Assembly (NCBI GenBank): GCA_036365455.1
Contig: JAWQUS010000001.1
Coordinates: 24,351,001 to 24,415,000 of the forward strand
Direction: 5' to 3'
Origin: Macrosoma leucophasiata
Taxonomy: Eukaryota > Arthropoda > Insecta > Lepidoptera > Hedylidae
Length of the DNA: 64,000 nt
Below are positions 1 through 10,356 of this stretch, one piece after another (position 1 is the stretch's first letter; each line of letters starts with the position of its first letter). A program made the position numbers and the translations under genes. Below the pieces are notes generated by a model. That model saw nothing but the letters and a program-made list of their open reading frames with translations. It was not told the origin of the DNA and made no database searches.

Positions 1-1195
1 CATACTTCTTTGTTACCATCGTTGCATAGTAAAATATTACACACACAAAAGCAAACATCGTGCCAGTTTATCACCCAGATAAACCTGCAATCCACTTTAC
101 ATTATAAGTGTGATGTATACGATGGAATCTCTTAGTACTCCAGCGCAAGCCACGACCGATAAGAGATCAGTGATAAGGCACTTGCACTGGTTCAAATTAT
201 TTCATTACATTATACGACGGCTGGATTGCTAAAATTCAGGGTGCAGCATCTTCAATTTTTTTAGGCGGGGCAATAACCGAATTATGCCCACTTCTATTTA
301 TTTTTATCTATATCATCTTCATACTTTCAGCTTTCAGATGTCCACTAAGACATAGGCCTTCCGGAAATAATGCATCGATTGCTGTTATTTATTCTGTGGT
401 CAAAGTTAAGTAGATTATGAGTTGTCTTTGAGTTGTCTATTCGTTTGTAAATAATGAATTTGGCCGCCCTCTGAACTTGCCGCCCGGGGCATAGGCCCCG
501 GCTTGCCCCTCCCTAGTTCAGGGGCTGGCAAGGTGACTTAATTGTAATAGCGTCTGCGACTCATCAATTTATCTCAATATGTACATTCTAACCACGAACA
601 CTATCATTTTCTAGAAAGATAAGGTGAGGCGGTAATTCCTGTGCCTACGCTCGCATGCCCGGACACTGGAACTCTACCATCAATAAACACATGAAACATT
701 GAAATAAAATTGGTTTTCGGATTTATCTCGCGTGTGTTAAACTAAAATGATTATTTAAAACCGAACCCGACGTATCGGTCGCTTTTCAGCTTCCGTGGTC
801 TCGGGCAGACTGAGGTGACATGTGTCTGACAGCAGTTTGAAAAATTATTATGTGCAGCTACCTCATGAAACCGACTTGTGCAGCATTCCACATCCTGTCG
901 ACGTTTTTCATTCATGCGAGGGGATTCCCCGAAAATGTTTTTGTATACCTATATAAGTCAACTTATGTCACAGATGAAGTAGAGACTAGTGAAGGAGAAC
1001 CGGTGTGACATTTGGAGGTTACAGCCTCAAGGTCAAAGTTACAACGTGTTTGTTTTGCGTGATTACATCATGGCGTGTTTATCGCCTTTAATAGTAGCCC
1101 TATTAAGTATTTGGTTATTTCACGGTGTTCGTGGTTGAAAATGTAAATAAACTTAACTTTATGTTATGACCTTTTAAAGTTATACACCGTGACCA
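1..1195. other. Intergenic, no gene seen
   Basis: No credible coding exon is visible. Around 618-690 lies a degenerate minus-strand head of the metulj-like SINE (its 'ggaactctaccatca' end is recognisable). Around 770-830 there is a fragment related to the interior of the small inverted-repeat element at 51974-52132. The rest is unassigned AT-rich sequence. Confidence 0.5.
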
Positions 1196-1196
1196 A

Positions 1197-1263
1197 ACCC
1201 GTCCCGTACGAGAAATAAGTACTTATCTAATAGATAGGTACTTTTTTCTCGTACGGGACGGGT
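1197..1263. repeat. Near-perfect 33-bp-arm palindrome
   Basis: The two arms (about 1197-1229 and 1231-1263) are reverse complements with only a few mismatches and almost no loop, built on ACCCGTCCCGTACGAGAAA and its complement. The central motif TATCTAATAGATAGGTA is repeated directly just after the right arm (1262-1278). There is no flanking gene. It resembles a snap-back inverted duplication more than a conventional MITE. Confidence 0.75.
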
Positions 1264-1412
1264 ATCTAATAGATAGGTAACATAGAAATAAATACAATAA
1301 AAGGAGATTGTCCACTTTCTATACGGCTGTTGGCCTGGCATGAACAGGCAATGATACATTTATCCGGAAATTTTTTAATCAGTATATACTGTATAGAAAA
1401 AGAATATAGACA

Positions 1413-1799
1413 TCATTTAGTGAAAGTGTTTATGTAGGCACATTTTAATATGTAGCTGCAATTCACACATCTCATAGGCTCCATACCTAGAGATGTGGAT
1501 TGCTGTGCAGTCACATCCGAGGACAAATGTTCTGTAGGTACAACAAATTCAATGTCAATATTCAAGCCGGGGTCTGTGTTGGTGCTAGATTCGTTGTCCA
1601 TAGGGGAGCCGTGATAATCGTTGGAGCCAGGTTCGTTGTCCGTGAATAAGTCAGGGTCAATATTGGGGCAAGGTTCGGTGTCCGTAAGAGTGCCAGGGTC
1701 GTTAAAAGAAAATTCAGGATCCATTTCGAAAAAACACATTTCACACACTACACCTACACAACAACAAATGCATTGACAAGTTGACAACCGATTGTACAT
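1413..1799 (-). CDS. Hypothetical acidic ORF, 128 aa
   Basis: I do not recognise this ORF. It starts at ATG 1799 and encodes a Cys-rich N-terminus followed by a low-complexity acidic part in which Asp-Pro-Gly / Asn-Glu-Pro segments recur (for example NDPGTLTDTEP, FTDNEPGSND, TNTDPGLNID). It ends in a short Cys-containing tail (MRCVNCSYILKC). There is no signal peptide, membrane span or known domain, and no TATA box or neighbouring exon supports it. It is the longest ORF in the first 3 kb and is not explained by an obvious transposon, but it may still be chance or part of an unrecognised mobile element. Confidence 0.2.
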   Translation of the reverse strand: MYNRLSTCQCICCCVGVVCEMCFFEMDPEFSFNDPGTLTDTEPCPNIDPDLFTDNEPGSNDYHGSPMDNESSTNTDPGLNIDIEFVVPTEHLSSDVTAQQSTSLGMEPMRCVNCSYILKCAYINTFTK

Positions 1800-2238
1800 A
1801 ACGCCATTTTTTACTTTAGTGTTGCCACACTTTTGTTTCTATAATGTACAGAATCGATACTAATAAAGTAATTTAATTATTGAATATTTAATATGTTTTA
1901 TATTTTTATTATTAGATTATGTAAATATACCATAATAATGTAAATAGATAATAACATGTAAAAAATATTAAATATTTTGTAAGATTTAGATGTAAAATTA
2001 AGTTTTGGATTTGAAAATCGATACTAAGTCGACAGTATTTGTCGCTCATATCTTGGCAACACTGAAACTGGAATAACTACCTATTGAGACAACTTCTTTA
2101 GTCAACTACAATACTAATAAAAATCGTTTTTTTAAGTAGAGTATTTCAAACATAGATACAGTAACAGTAGTTTTTTAAAATAAAAATATAATTAAGAACA
2201 ATAATATTGTTTTGTGAGCATCATGTTCACGGCAAGCC
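1800..2238. other. AT-rich intergenic, nothing recognised
   Basis: Low-complexity AT-rich sequence with no open frame of note, no tRNA-like boxes and no recognisable repeat. Confidence 0.4.
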
Positions 2239-2713
2239 AAAGGAGATGTTGCGAGCTCGGCTCTGGTTCGTACGTGTCCTCAAAAAATGGGTAAATTAAA
2301 GAAGAATCCAAAAAAAATACAATTAATTTATTCAAGAATATATTTTAGAGTTACAACCACATTTAATTCAAACGATTTTATAATTTTCAACTATGTTAAA
2401 CATGGCGGCGATACGGCCGACACTTGGGATCAATCGATTTTGATAGTATTTAGAAAATATTAGTTTTGTTCTCCAAGTTCTATAATCAAAATACAATTTA
2501 AAAAATGAAAATGTCAAAATGACATCGCCCGCCATATTCGCCATGTTAGTTTTGAGTTGCAATTCTAACTGCAAATTATGTTTTGTAACTGCAAACAAAG
2601 TTAAATAAGTGAAAATATGCAGTAAAAAACGTTTTTATATTGATTTTGCCTGTTTAATGATATTGTGTACAATACATGGCCGGAGGTCCATACATTTTTG
2701 CAACATCTCCTTT
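2239..2713 (-). mobile_element. MITE family A (475 bp) with internal ORF, copy 1
   Basis: The element is bounded by inverted ends AAAGGAGATGTTGC at 2239 and its complement ending at 2713. A second copy of almost identical length lies in the opposite orientation at 37596-38071. Both have the same interior, including a 76-codon ORF (2368-2598 here, minus strand) that aligns end to end with the other copy at about 80% identity. No clear target-site duplication is seen, so the superfamily is unassigned. The strand given is that of the ORF. Confidence 0.75.
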
Positions 2714-3367
2714 GGACAATGCCCTTTAGGAATTTATCGAATCTTCGCACGGCAGTTTCGTCGTCATAAATCAAATCATTTATTTACTAGCATGTATTGG
2801 CTACAGGTGGTATGGTAACAAAATAATGGAAACTGTAACATTCTACCATAACAATGGTGTGTAAAATATTATGCATATCCTTAAACTATTGAAATTCACA
2901 CATTTTATAAACATTTTTAGTTACATTAAAATTAAATTAACAATCTCTAATACATGAATTATCAAATCATGAACAACAGCAAATTGTCATCACTAAAATT
3001 GCATTCCTTATCATAAGTATGTAAAAGATTAAATTAAAAAATTATGAATATTTTATTTAAGAGTTAATGTTAATTATAATAATCTGTATCGAATTAAATT
3101 GTCATATCATCATCATTTCATACCTTTGTCACTATTATTAATATCTTATTATCATTCTGTTACACATTTATAAATATTTTTTACTTAGTTAAAAATTTAT
3201 TATTATATGTCATTAATGAAGTATACGGAATTGGGTAATTAAAATAATTTAGATATGTCAAAAATAAAATTCAGGTCAGATGATTAGATCAAACATTATT
3301 CAATTAATTAGGATATTGCTTTATATGTCATGTATTCATTTAAGTCATAGAAACAATTTTGTTGTAG
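2714..3367. other. AT-rich intergenic, nothing recognised
   Basis: Strongly AT-rich sequence without a supported gene. The part next to 3368 may be the 3' untranslated tail of the LINE fragment on the minus strand. Confidence 0.4.
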
Positions 3368-3600
3368 TCATTGAGTCAGTTTGTTTTTAAATAGTGCTAA
3401 ACGTATTTCCTTGAGCGTAATGGGTAATTTATTAAAAACTCTTATGGCGTTTACAAAAGCATTCCTTTTATGTAATTCAATTCTACATTTAGGTATGAAC
3501 AGTTTAAATTGATTCCTTACTCTAACGTTCCTATACGTACATTCAATGAATATTATGTCTTCTCTCACGTTCCTATTCGTGAAAGAAGACATAATATAAT
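3368..3600 (-). mobile_element. jockey-like LINE, C-terminal fragment
   Basis: The minus-strand frame reads NQFKLFIPKCRIELHKRN, then AFVNAIRVFNKLPITLKEI and FKNKLTQ before a stop. This is the usual C-terminal tail of insect jockey-type reverse transcriptases (an aromatic 'F/WN.LP' followed by 'FK..L'). Only the last ~75 residues remain. The inverted-repeat element at 3632 abuts the break. A short hairpin (3551-3596) lies inside the fragment. Confidence 0.6.
3551..3596. repeat. Short hairpin inside LINE fragment
   Basis: Arms TATTATGTCTTCTCTCACG (3551-3569) and a complement with one mismatch (about 3578-3596) flank an 8-nt loop. It has the same form as the other snap-back hairpins in this window. 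Confidence 0.65.
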
Positions 3601-3631
3601 ATATATTTTGAGCGCCATCTTTTCTGCCCAT

Positions 3632-3946
3632 AGAGTAACACGGGCCACCGACCGCGGCGGACCGGAGAGGAGTAGCCATATGCAGGCTTTCCCCTCTGTC
3701 AAGCCTAGTGGGCCTATGTCTGTCGCCTAAATGTTGTAGTGTGCGTGAAATTGTTTATGTATTTTGTTAAATTCAAGGTGTGAGTTTCGTAGTAATAGAC
3801 GGTTTTTGTAGTGTGAGTGTGTGTGTATCACGCGCATTTCCCCCCGCAAAAATTGACAGACTGTTTTGCATCGGTGATAGACGCTATGGCTACTATTGGC
3901 TACTCCCCTCCGGTCCACCGCGGCGGCCGGTGGCCCTTGTTGCTCT
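3632..3946. mobile_element. MITE family B, copy 1 (TA-flanked, ~45-bp TIR)
   Basis: The left end begins AGAGTAACACGGGCCACCG and runs on through GCGGCGGACCGG..AGTAGCCATA. The right end is its near-complement and finishes in GTTGCTCT at 3946. TA flanks both ends, which fits a TA-targeting (Tc1/mariner-like) non-autonomous element, although the TIR could include the TA. Three further copies are at 11974-12344, 42691-42997 and 48662-49067. No transposase is encoded. Confidence 0.8.
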
Positions 3947-4431
3947 ATGTCTCTGCCTTGTTGCATAATCAGTCACGTGAAGATATATTTTTGTAAGAAT
4001 TTTCACAAAACTCTTTTAAGATGACTCTCGTAAGATGATTTTCATTTGATCTCTCAACACATTGGTTGACCAGAAAAGTTGGTAAATAACAGGAACAATA
4101 TCAGCCAGTCTTCGGAATGACTCCACGCTACTGTCACGTCATATCTAAAGATAACTCACATTTAATAGTTCCATACATACCTACTTAAAGATAATACGAG
4201 TTATTACGAGTTAGTTTTCACGTTCATTGTTTCTGATTACGTGCGTGTTTGCATATACATAGTTTGATACCTATTAAAGAACGCAGAACTACAGTCTTGA
4301 AGGCGTTGGTACGCGACGACCCCATCGTCCTCTAGTAGAAGCGTGATTGGCAGCAACGTCCCACTATAAAACTACCGCTTCTACGATCGCCCAACCGCCT
4401 GTGTCATTCGATGTCGCTCAACACTGTTTAA
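3947..4431. other. Intergenic, no gene seen
   Basis: Unassigned sequence. The last ~130 bases (from about 4290) contain 'acgcgacgaccccatcgtcc', a phrase that recurs in variants at 9846 and 28920 and is probably from a dispersed repeat. Confidence 0.35.
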
Positions 4432-4773
4432 AGCCGCGTTTACGATAATATTTGTTATTCGACTCTGTCGCTCGACACGAAATTCACGTGTCCCGCTTGA
4501 TGCCGCCCGACGTCGCTTGGGACATATACGGGTCGCGCAACTTGTCGCTAGAGGCTTTGAGTAGTGAGAACGTGCGTCGCTTTGTGTTCTGAAAATGGCA
4601 GTAGTGTTGTCTGCACTGAACAACACCAACTCCTCGGGCGACATACTGATCACGACTGGCCAATGAGAACAAGTCATATGTCACGGGACACTGTCCCACA
4701 ACTTTTGCAGAGACAACTACGTGAATGTCGAGCGATAAGTATCTGCGACAAGTCGCCAAGCGTAAACGCGGCT
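4432..4773. mobile_element. MITE with TAA duplication (PIF/Harbinger-like)
   Basis: The inverted ends start AGCCGCGTTTACG at 4432 and end in the exact complement at 4773. Looser similarity extends about 45 bp inward (a 'GTCGCTCGACA..GAA.TTCAC' region on each side). A TAA trinucleotide flanks both sides (4429-4431 and 4774-4776). A 3-bp TWA duplication is the hallmark of PIF/Harbinger elements. No transposase is present; the two ORFs inside are antisense shadows of GC-rich sequence. Confidence 0.75.
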
Positions 4774-4845
4774 TAAGGTGTCTTTGGGGAAGCGGTCAGC
4801 AGTGGACGTCGTTCCGCTGGAGTGATGATGATGACAGTCTTATAA
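4774..4845 (+). mobile_element. RTE-like LINE 3' tail fragment
   Basis: The phrase 'tctttgggga..cagcagtgga..tc' followed by a (GAT)n tail matches the 3' ends at 21640-21935, 41575-41640 and 49885-50060, where longer coding tails identify an RTE-type LINE. Confidence 0.55.
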
Positions 4846-4861
4846 ATTGAATACGAAGTTT

Positions 4862-5045
4862 TTCACGGGGTAAGCAAAGGAGCGTGGGCCAAATATCTGC
4901 CCTTATACACCTCCCGTGTCTCTTCTACGTTCATCGCTCTCTTCAAACATGCACGTCGATTCCGAAGAGTCTTGCGAGAACTAGACCTAAGTAGGTCAAT
5001 CTGTGTCTTCCTAGACCTCTACAACCATCTTAATTCGTATTTAAT
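4862..5045 (-). mobile_element. LINE C-terminal fragment (degenerate)
   Basis: On the minus strand this matches the 48004-48255 fragment, including the segments encoding a basic 'RACM.R' stretch and 'EAREV'-like sequence, but with many changes. It is a non-functional remnant. Confidence 0.45.
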
Positions 5046-5404
5046 ATGCAGGAATACATGTCAGTATCTACGTATCCCTTTATCCTTACACCTATATACG
5101 AGTACTTACATGCACCCATCGGTCCAGAAATATATTATAATGTATTTAAAAATAGAAGTATTAACCTTGCCGCTGGCTCTATTTACCCCTTGACCATGGA
5201 GGCTGATACAGACTTACTTTATAAAGTGTTTATTCTAAAAGGATTGCCTGTATTAAGTAGCTTAAGTCTGCAGGTCTAGGTTTTAAATGTCTTCACTAGA
5301 TAATCTCCCAGCTTGTTTTGTATAAGCCACTCAATATGTAGATTCTGTAAAGTAGGTACCTACACTTTCTTTAATCATATTTTAAAAGGTGACTCAACTT
5401 AGTC

Positions 5405-5608
5405 CAGGTTAGTCCAGCGGTGTGAGATGACCGTTTGATTCAAAGGGTACCGGGTTGATTCCCCCACATGGAAAAATATTTGTATGGCCTACAGATATTT
5501 GTTTCATGTCTGGGTGTTTGTGTATGTGTTGTACAACGGCACCCAGGACACAGGTTTATGCCCCACCTAATGTGGGGCTGTGAGTGTAAGCGTATTTTTT
5601 TTTAATTC
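5405..5608 (+). mobile_element. tRNA-derived SINE family 2, copy 1
   Basis: The head contains an A-box-like TTAGTCCAGCGG. It is followed by the family body 'ttgtatggcctacagatatt', '..gggtgtttgtgtatg', 'acccaggacacaggttta' and 'ggggctgtgagtgtaagcgtatt', and a T-rich tail. Other copies are at 33068-33266, 34408-34575, 45868-46068 (minus) and 59619-59767. The B box is damaged here and best preserved at 33107. Confidence 0.75.
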
Positions 5609-5976
5609 TGTATATAGGTATATATCAATGATGTACCTAATAAATACATCGATATTGTCCAAGTAACCGCGCTACTTCGCACGTTCTCGTGAGAATTTAC
5701 AAAAAATCTTTTATTCTACGACTGCATCGTAAGCACAACCCTTGTTTAAAATTTCAGCCTTGTGGGTGTAATTGTGGGTTTAGGCTGGTGGATGATAGTT
5801 GTGTGTGACTTTTCTTTTTTATACAGATGATTTTTTTTTGTGTATCTGTCTAGTCTGTTTGCTTATTATAATATGAGTAGTTTTACTCGTAGATAGAAAT
5901 CGATGTAAACTATCGGGATAATCTATAAGTATAGATGAACATCAATTAAATGACCCAACAAGCATGTCATAATCAC

Positions 5977-6125
5977 GGCCGACCGTTTACAGATTACACG
6001 GGCGATATCTTCCGGTGTCCGCGGCTGCAACTGTCTCCAATCGATAACACGCTCCACTCGCCTATGGGAATCTTGGAGAAGAATAACTAAGCTATTTTGT
6101 AACTTGGCTTAGAAATCGTTTCAAA
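5977..6125. repeat. Direct repeat D1, copy 1 (~148 bp)
   Basis: This segment recurs in the same orientation at 6675-6826 at about 90% identity. Shared phrases include CACGGGCGATATCTTCCG, GTCCGCGGCTGCAACTGTC and TTTTGTAACTTGGCTTAG. The two copies flank a minus-strand SINE. No coding meaning is evident. Confidence 0.8.
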
Positions 6126-6377
6126 TTCTTCAGCCGTAATCTTTAAAGGGTATAAGTACCTACTTTCACTACCGAAATAGTACATTTTGATACTGTAATG
6201 TGTAAATTGTATACCCAAATTTCTCTGTGGTGTTCCCTTGGCGGTATAAAATGGGGATCTTCAGAATTTAGCATCAAAAGAGACTTTTAGCGCTGGCATT
6301 AACAACTCCCCATATTCTATCAGGTGGCCCAACTGCTTCTCTGTCAACATTTTGACACAAAATTATGGTGTAATCAA

Positions 6378-6617
6378 AACGTAACTTCACACTTGTAATC
6401 CCGAAGGGTTAGGCAGAGGTAAATGCATGCGTTCAATCACCCACAATAATTCGCCGGTTACGTTTTTCGAGGTACTGGAATATTTTCAGAAAATGGAATT
6501 ATCCCAGTAGAACCAGAGATAAAGGACTTTATCCTTTATCTCAGGTAACCCCCGAATCGAACCCAGGGCCTCAGCGTAGTCGTAGTAGCCTGCTACCATT
6601 AGGCTACCGAGGCAGTT
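6378..6617 (-). mobile_element. tRNA-derived SINE family 3, copy (minus)
   Basis: On the minus strand the head reads CTGCCTCGGTAGCCTAATGG (A-box-like), then a B box GGTTCGATTCGGG. The family body and a tail of 'tgcctaacccttcgggatta' follow. The most complete plus-strand copy is at 8181-8496. Confidence 0.75.
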
Positions 6618-6674
6618 TAATCAATTTGTCGTAAAGTAGCAAATGTTGACTCTTTATGAACGTTATTATTATTG

Positions 6675-6826
6675 AGCTCTTCCAACCGTTTACAAATCAC
6701 CTACACGGGCGATATCTTCCGCTGTCCGCGGCTGCAACTGTCGCCAATCGATAACCCGCTCCACTCACCTATGGGAATCGCGGCGAAGAATCACTAAACG
6801 ATTTTGTAACTTGGCTTAGAAAACTT
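6675..6826. repeat. Direct repeat D1, copy 2
   Basis: Partner of 5977-6125. It abuts the start of the metulj-like SINE at 6831, so the SINE may have inserted at its edge. Confidence 0.8.
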
Positions 6827-6830
6827 AACT

Positions 6831-7112
6831 TACTGGTGGTAGAGCTCCAGTGAAGGAGCTTGCGGGCGTAGGCACCACTGCATTACCTAATATGCTTGCC
6901 GCTAAATGGTAGTGTTCAGCACTATCGTGTTCCGGTCAGACGGTTATGTATGGCCCCGTAAAATCTACCACAGAGACATAACTAAGGTCTCAGAAGTGGC
7001 AACGCATCTGCATTTTGACCTATGGTCCTTGTGTGGCTGTCTATAGGCTGCAGTCATCACTTAACATCAATGTGGACTACATGCTTGTTTGCCATCTTCA
7101 TTACAAATAAAC
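6831..7112 (+). mobile_element. metulj-like SINE, near full length
   Basis: This is a near-complete member of the commonest repeat in the window. It starts ACTGGTGGTAGAGCTCCAGTG, passes GGCACCACTGCATTACCTAAT, TGCCGCTAAATGGTAGTGTT, GCAACGCATCTGCATTTTGA and CTGCAGTCATCACTTAACAT, and ends in an A-rich tail. The length of about 280 bp and A-tail fit a SINE. The layout resembles the lepidopteran metulj family from memory, not from a search. Confidence 0.85.
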
Positions 7113-7561
7113 AACTTTTTCCTACAAAAATATCGGTGGTTTAATCATTGCTTAGAATAACATTGATGGTTTACAAAAAATGTATTGTAAACATTGGCAA
7201 ATATTTGTCTATAAAAATATCGATACCTACTGCAGGAACATCGATGTATCGTTTGCATCCCTAATAAGAAGCGAAGCGGACACCGAACGTACGGACGACA
7301 ATCGTTAATCGGCGACTACATCATAAAATATCGATAAGTTAAATTTCGACATCACCATCCTAAAATACAGTTTGTTATCCAATCTAATTGAAATCGAATT
7401 CATCATTTCGCTCTCAATAGATTTGAGACAAATAAAAAAAAGCTAACATTCAATTGATTTGTGACGTCGGAGCGAGAAAGAGTAAGTAAATATAGCAAAA
7501 TAAGTGGGCATAACCGATGCTTTATCATTGAGACTGAGCATAAAAAAGTATAAATGTAGAA

Positions 7562-7940
7562 CAGGGAGCTCCGTAACCGTAACCGAAACTATCGGATATC
7601 CGATATAAAAAATATCCGTACCCGAAACCGAAATAGTTAGACAGAGAAAAGTTTAGGATAATATCGGATAGAGATGACATTTTGCATTAATTGTTTACTG
7701 CCACTAATATTGAGTTGCCTTATAAGTAATCATATTCGTAAATAACTTGTGAGCAATTTTACATTCACGAAATTTGTATTTTACCTACTTTTGAAATTCC
7801 TTAAAAATCTAATATCCGTAGGTAACCGAAATTATCCGAAATTAGTGGATAATCTGAAATAATTTCATATCCTTATCCGTATCCGGTATAATAATCATTC
7901 CTATATCCGTATCCGGAATTTCATATCCCTAACATCCCTA
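7562..7940. mobile_element. Non-autonomous hAT element with 8-bp TSD
   Basis: The element starts CAGGGAGCT at 7562 and ends as the complement of TAGGGATGTTA at 7940. It is flanked by 8-mers ATGTAGAA (7554-7561) and ATGTAGAG (7941-7948), seven of eight matching. An 8-bp duplication with CAGGG/TAGGG termini is typical of hAT transposons. The interior has no ORF but is packed with (A)TATCCG and AACCG motifs near both ends, like subterminal transposase-binding repeats. Confidence 0.8.
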
Positions 7941-8180
7941 ATGTAGAGTAGGTACCTACCGTAGGTTATATTATTATGTAAACTTTGATCCTTTTACTTA
8001 AAAGATTCAAATTACCTTGCTGTCTTCAAATGGCAGGTGAAGCCGATGGATGTGTATTAAAAACAAATCAAATAGGTACTATTTCTCCCTTATATGCCAG
8101 TAAAGTATAGGTGACCAAAAAGTTTGAATGGATGCTACGTGATTACTGCATTAAATCCACTTTCCGGGCGAGTTCCGTAA

Positions 8181-8496
8181 CTGCCTCAGTAGCGTAGTGG
8201 TAGCAGGCCACTACTATTACGCTGGTGGTCCTGGGTTCGATTCCCGGGTCGGGGGATATTAGAGATAACGGTGTAAAATCCTTTATCTCTGCTTCTATTG
8301 GGATTTTTCAATTTTCTGGAAGTTTCCCAGTACCCCGGAGTTTGGTAATGTGCCCGGAGATGGCAACAGGTTCGCCACCTGTTACATGGGCCAAAACGTA
8401 ACCGGCGAGTCGCGGGTGTTTGCATGTATGATTAAATGCATGCATTTACCTCTGCCTACCCCTTCGGGCATTACAGGCGTGAAGTTACGTTTTTTA
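8181..8496 (+). mobile_element. tRNA-derived SINE family 3, best copy
   Basis: The head has an A-box-like segment GTAGCGTAGTGGTAGCAGG and a canonical B box GGTTCGATTCC (8234-8244). The body is about 200 bp and includes 'ttctggaagtttcccagtac' and 'atgggccaaaacgtaaccgg'. The 3' part reads 'ctgcctaccccttcgggcat'. Partial copies are at 6378, 10541, 15824, 23943, 24150, 26478, 37405, 38985 and 62040. Confidence 0.8.
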
Positions 8497-8659
8497 GTTT
8501 ACTCTAACTGCGCTTCATTTAAAGCGTGTTTGAATAGTTTACCCGAAGGATTTATGCTTTTGCGCTATTCCGTTCTGGTTTTGCTACTTTCATGAAAAAT
8601 CTTGTATCCAACAGTTGTAAAATCATCCCGAAGCCTCATAGGCTCACATATTATTAAGT

Positions 8660-8925
8660 ACTAGCTGACCAGGCAAACTTCGTACCTATTGCCTGAGAAT
8701 GAAATAATGTGTCAAAGGTTTGATAGATGCGGACTATTTGTATGGGAAAATCAAATTGTGTTTTCTACTATTTTCCTTCAATTTCTTCATATAGTCTTAC
8801 CTTTTAAACCTTCCTTGGACTTCCAAAAATCATTCAAAACCATAATTAGCCAAATTGGTCCAGCCGTTCTCGAGTTTTAGCGAGACTAACGAACAGCAAA
8901 TGATTTATATATACGCAACGCCCTT
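8660..8925 (+). repeat. Dispersed repeat 'CTAGCTGACC', copy 1
   Basis: Begins ACTAGCTGACCAGGCAAACT and ends near 'ttctcgagttttagcgagac' plus 'taacgaacagcaa' and an AT-rich tail. A closely similar copy lies at 18391-18640 and a shorter one at 31515-31600. It looks like a 3' segment of a retroposon, family unassigned. Confidence 0.6.
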
Positions 8926-9195
8926 GTAAAAACCTACAGGCCAATCGCACTTCTCAGTGACATCTAGCCCCCCGAACAAGCCGGGTTCCGTAAAGGCTTT
9001 AGTTTCATATACCACATGCACATGCTGAAGCAGGACAAACAGAAGACCGAAGAGTATAACCAGCCTTCGTGGACTGTGAAAAGGCCTTCGATTCGGTTGA
9101 AATTTGGGCTCTGCTAGTCATTCCAGTGCACAGTGGTGCCAAGTCGACTACCGATATCAAGGTGCTGAGGAGCTTGTACGAAAACGTATAGATGT
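8926..9195 (+). mobile_element. RTE-like reverse transcriptase fragment
   Basis: Frames read KTYRPIALLSD, then EQAGFRKGFSFIYHMHMLKQ, then the active-site-proximal FVDCEKAFDSVEIWALL, with frameshifts between. These are the fingers and the first catalytic-Asp motif of RTE/BovB-type LINE reverse transcriptases. The fragment is about 270 bp, lacks the YADD region and cannot function. Confidence 0.7.
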
Positions 9196-10220
9196 GTAGG
9201 TAAAAGAAAGTTATGTTACAAATGACTGCAATATCTCATGCGCACGACACACATGGTTATGTGGTTTTGAAAGGAAATGCACGCAATGCGATAATCAACT
9301 AATAGAACTTTTTCTATTTATTTTCATACCATTTACCTACAGATATAAGTGGAAAAACAAGCATGCAGTGGACATTGCTAGCAATCTGTAGATTTTGATT
9401 TAAAAACTGAAATATATTTCAATTTGTTACGTACGACTCACTAGGCCATAAGACTTTTGTATCTTTGATGAAATGACATCGTTCTGTGGTCGTTAACTTG
9501 TGGTTCTTAGAAATAAGAACCAAAACGAATGAAGATTACAATTGAGTTTTATATAATTTGAATATTTGACTAAGGTTTCGGATTGGTCTCGCAAATTCGA
9601 TTTGAGTTTTTAATGTGAGGTTTGTTGTCTGCTGTCTTCATTGCTAATGAGGTCTTTTGATCATTAAGGTCCAACTAAGAGACGGTAATCAGCGCTAATG
9701 GTTGTGAGTCTACATTCTACATACGTCATTAGCTATCTAACTTTCACGTTGGTATCTGAAGGGATAGCCAAAGGTTATTCATACAACCTATTATTCATCA
9801 GATATATTTTTTTCAGTGACATTAAACATTGCTAGCGTCTAGACGTGACGACCCCACCATCCATTAGCAGAAGAATTTTCTTCTACTGGAAAAGAATTCT
9901 TCCAGAAGGTACTAGTTGCCTACTAAAAAGTAAATAGTGCTCGAAATGTTACCTGTAATAATTTACATTTAAAATTGTCTTTTGTAACATTGCCGCAGCA
10001 TTTGACAGGCGTTCGATACCGATCTAAAGTCGTTTCCGATCGCAATTCGCAATATCCTATTAGCCTCCTTAGGATTTATGTCTTGAAACTGGTAAAAATA
10101 TACAGTTGACAACTTTTTTTTTTTTGTTAAAATGTTGACAGATTGATAGTTGATCTGCAGTCCTGCACCAGGTCAATCGCCCAACTTGATCAGTTGACCC
10201 GCTTGCGTCCTGGATACTTA
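9196..10220. other. Intergenic, no gene seen
   Basis: No ORF of interest. Near 9840-9910 a phrase of the type 'cgacgaccccaccatcc' and an EcoRI-site-containing 'agaagaatt..cttc' duplication occur, probably from an unassigned repeat. Confidence 0.35.
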
Positions 10221-10356
10221 CCCCCTTATTCATAAACGTATTTTAGCTAAATCTCTCCTTTGTCTTTTTCTATCCTGCACATTTGACAACGCAACTGACA
10301 AGGACAAAGCATTCTATAGCTAAAACGTATCTAATGTACGTTTATGAATAAGGGGA
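10221..10356. mobile_element. MITE family C, 136 bp, TTA duplication
   Basis: Bounded by CCCCCTTATTCATAAACGTA (10221) and its complement ending at 10356 (the last G is changed to A). TTA flanks both sides (10218-10220, 10357-10359), compatible with PIF/Harbinger. A second copy with the same ends sits at 37248-37393 in the other orientation. Much of the sequence can fold into one stem. Confidence 0.85.

Noticed and set aside
9858..9910. Possible small hairpin around AAGAATTTTCTTC/AAGAATTC
   Set aside because: Arms are short and AT-rich; similarity to 62540-62570 suggests a repeat scrap.
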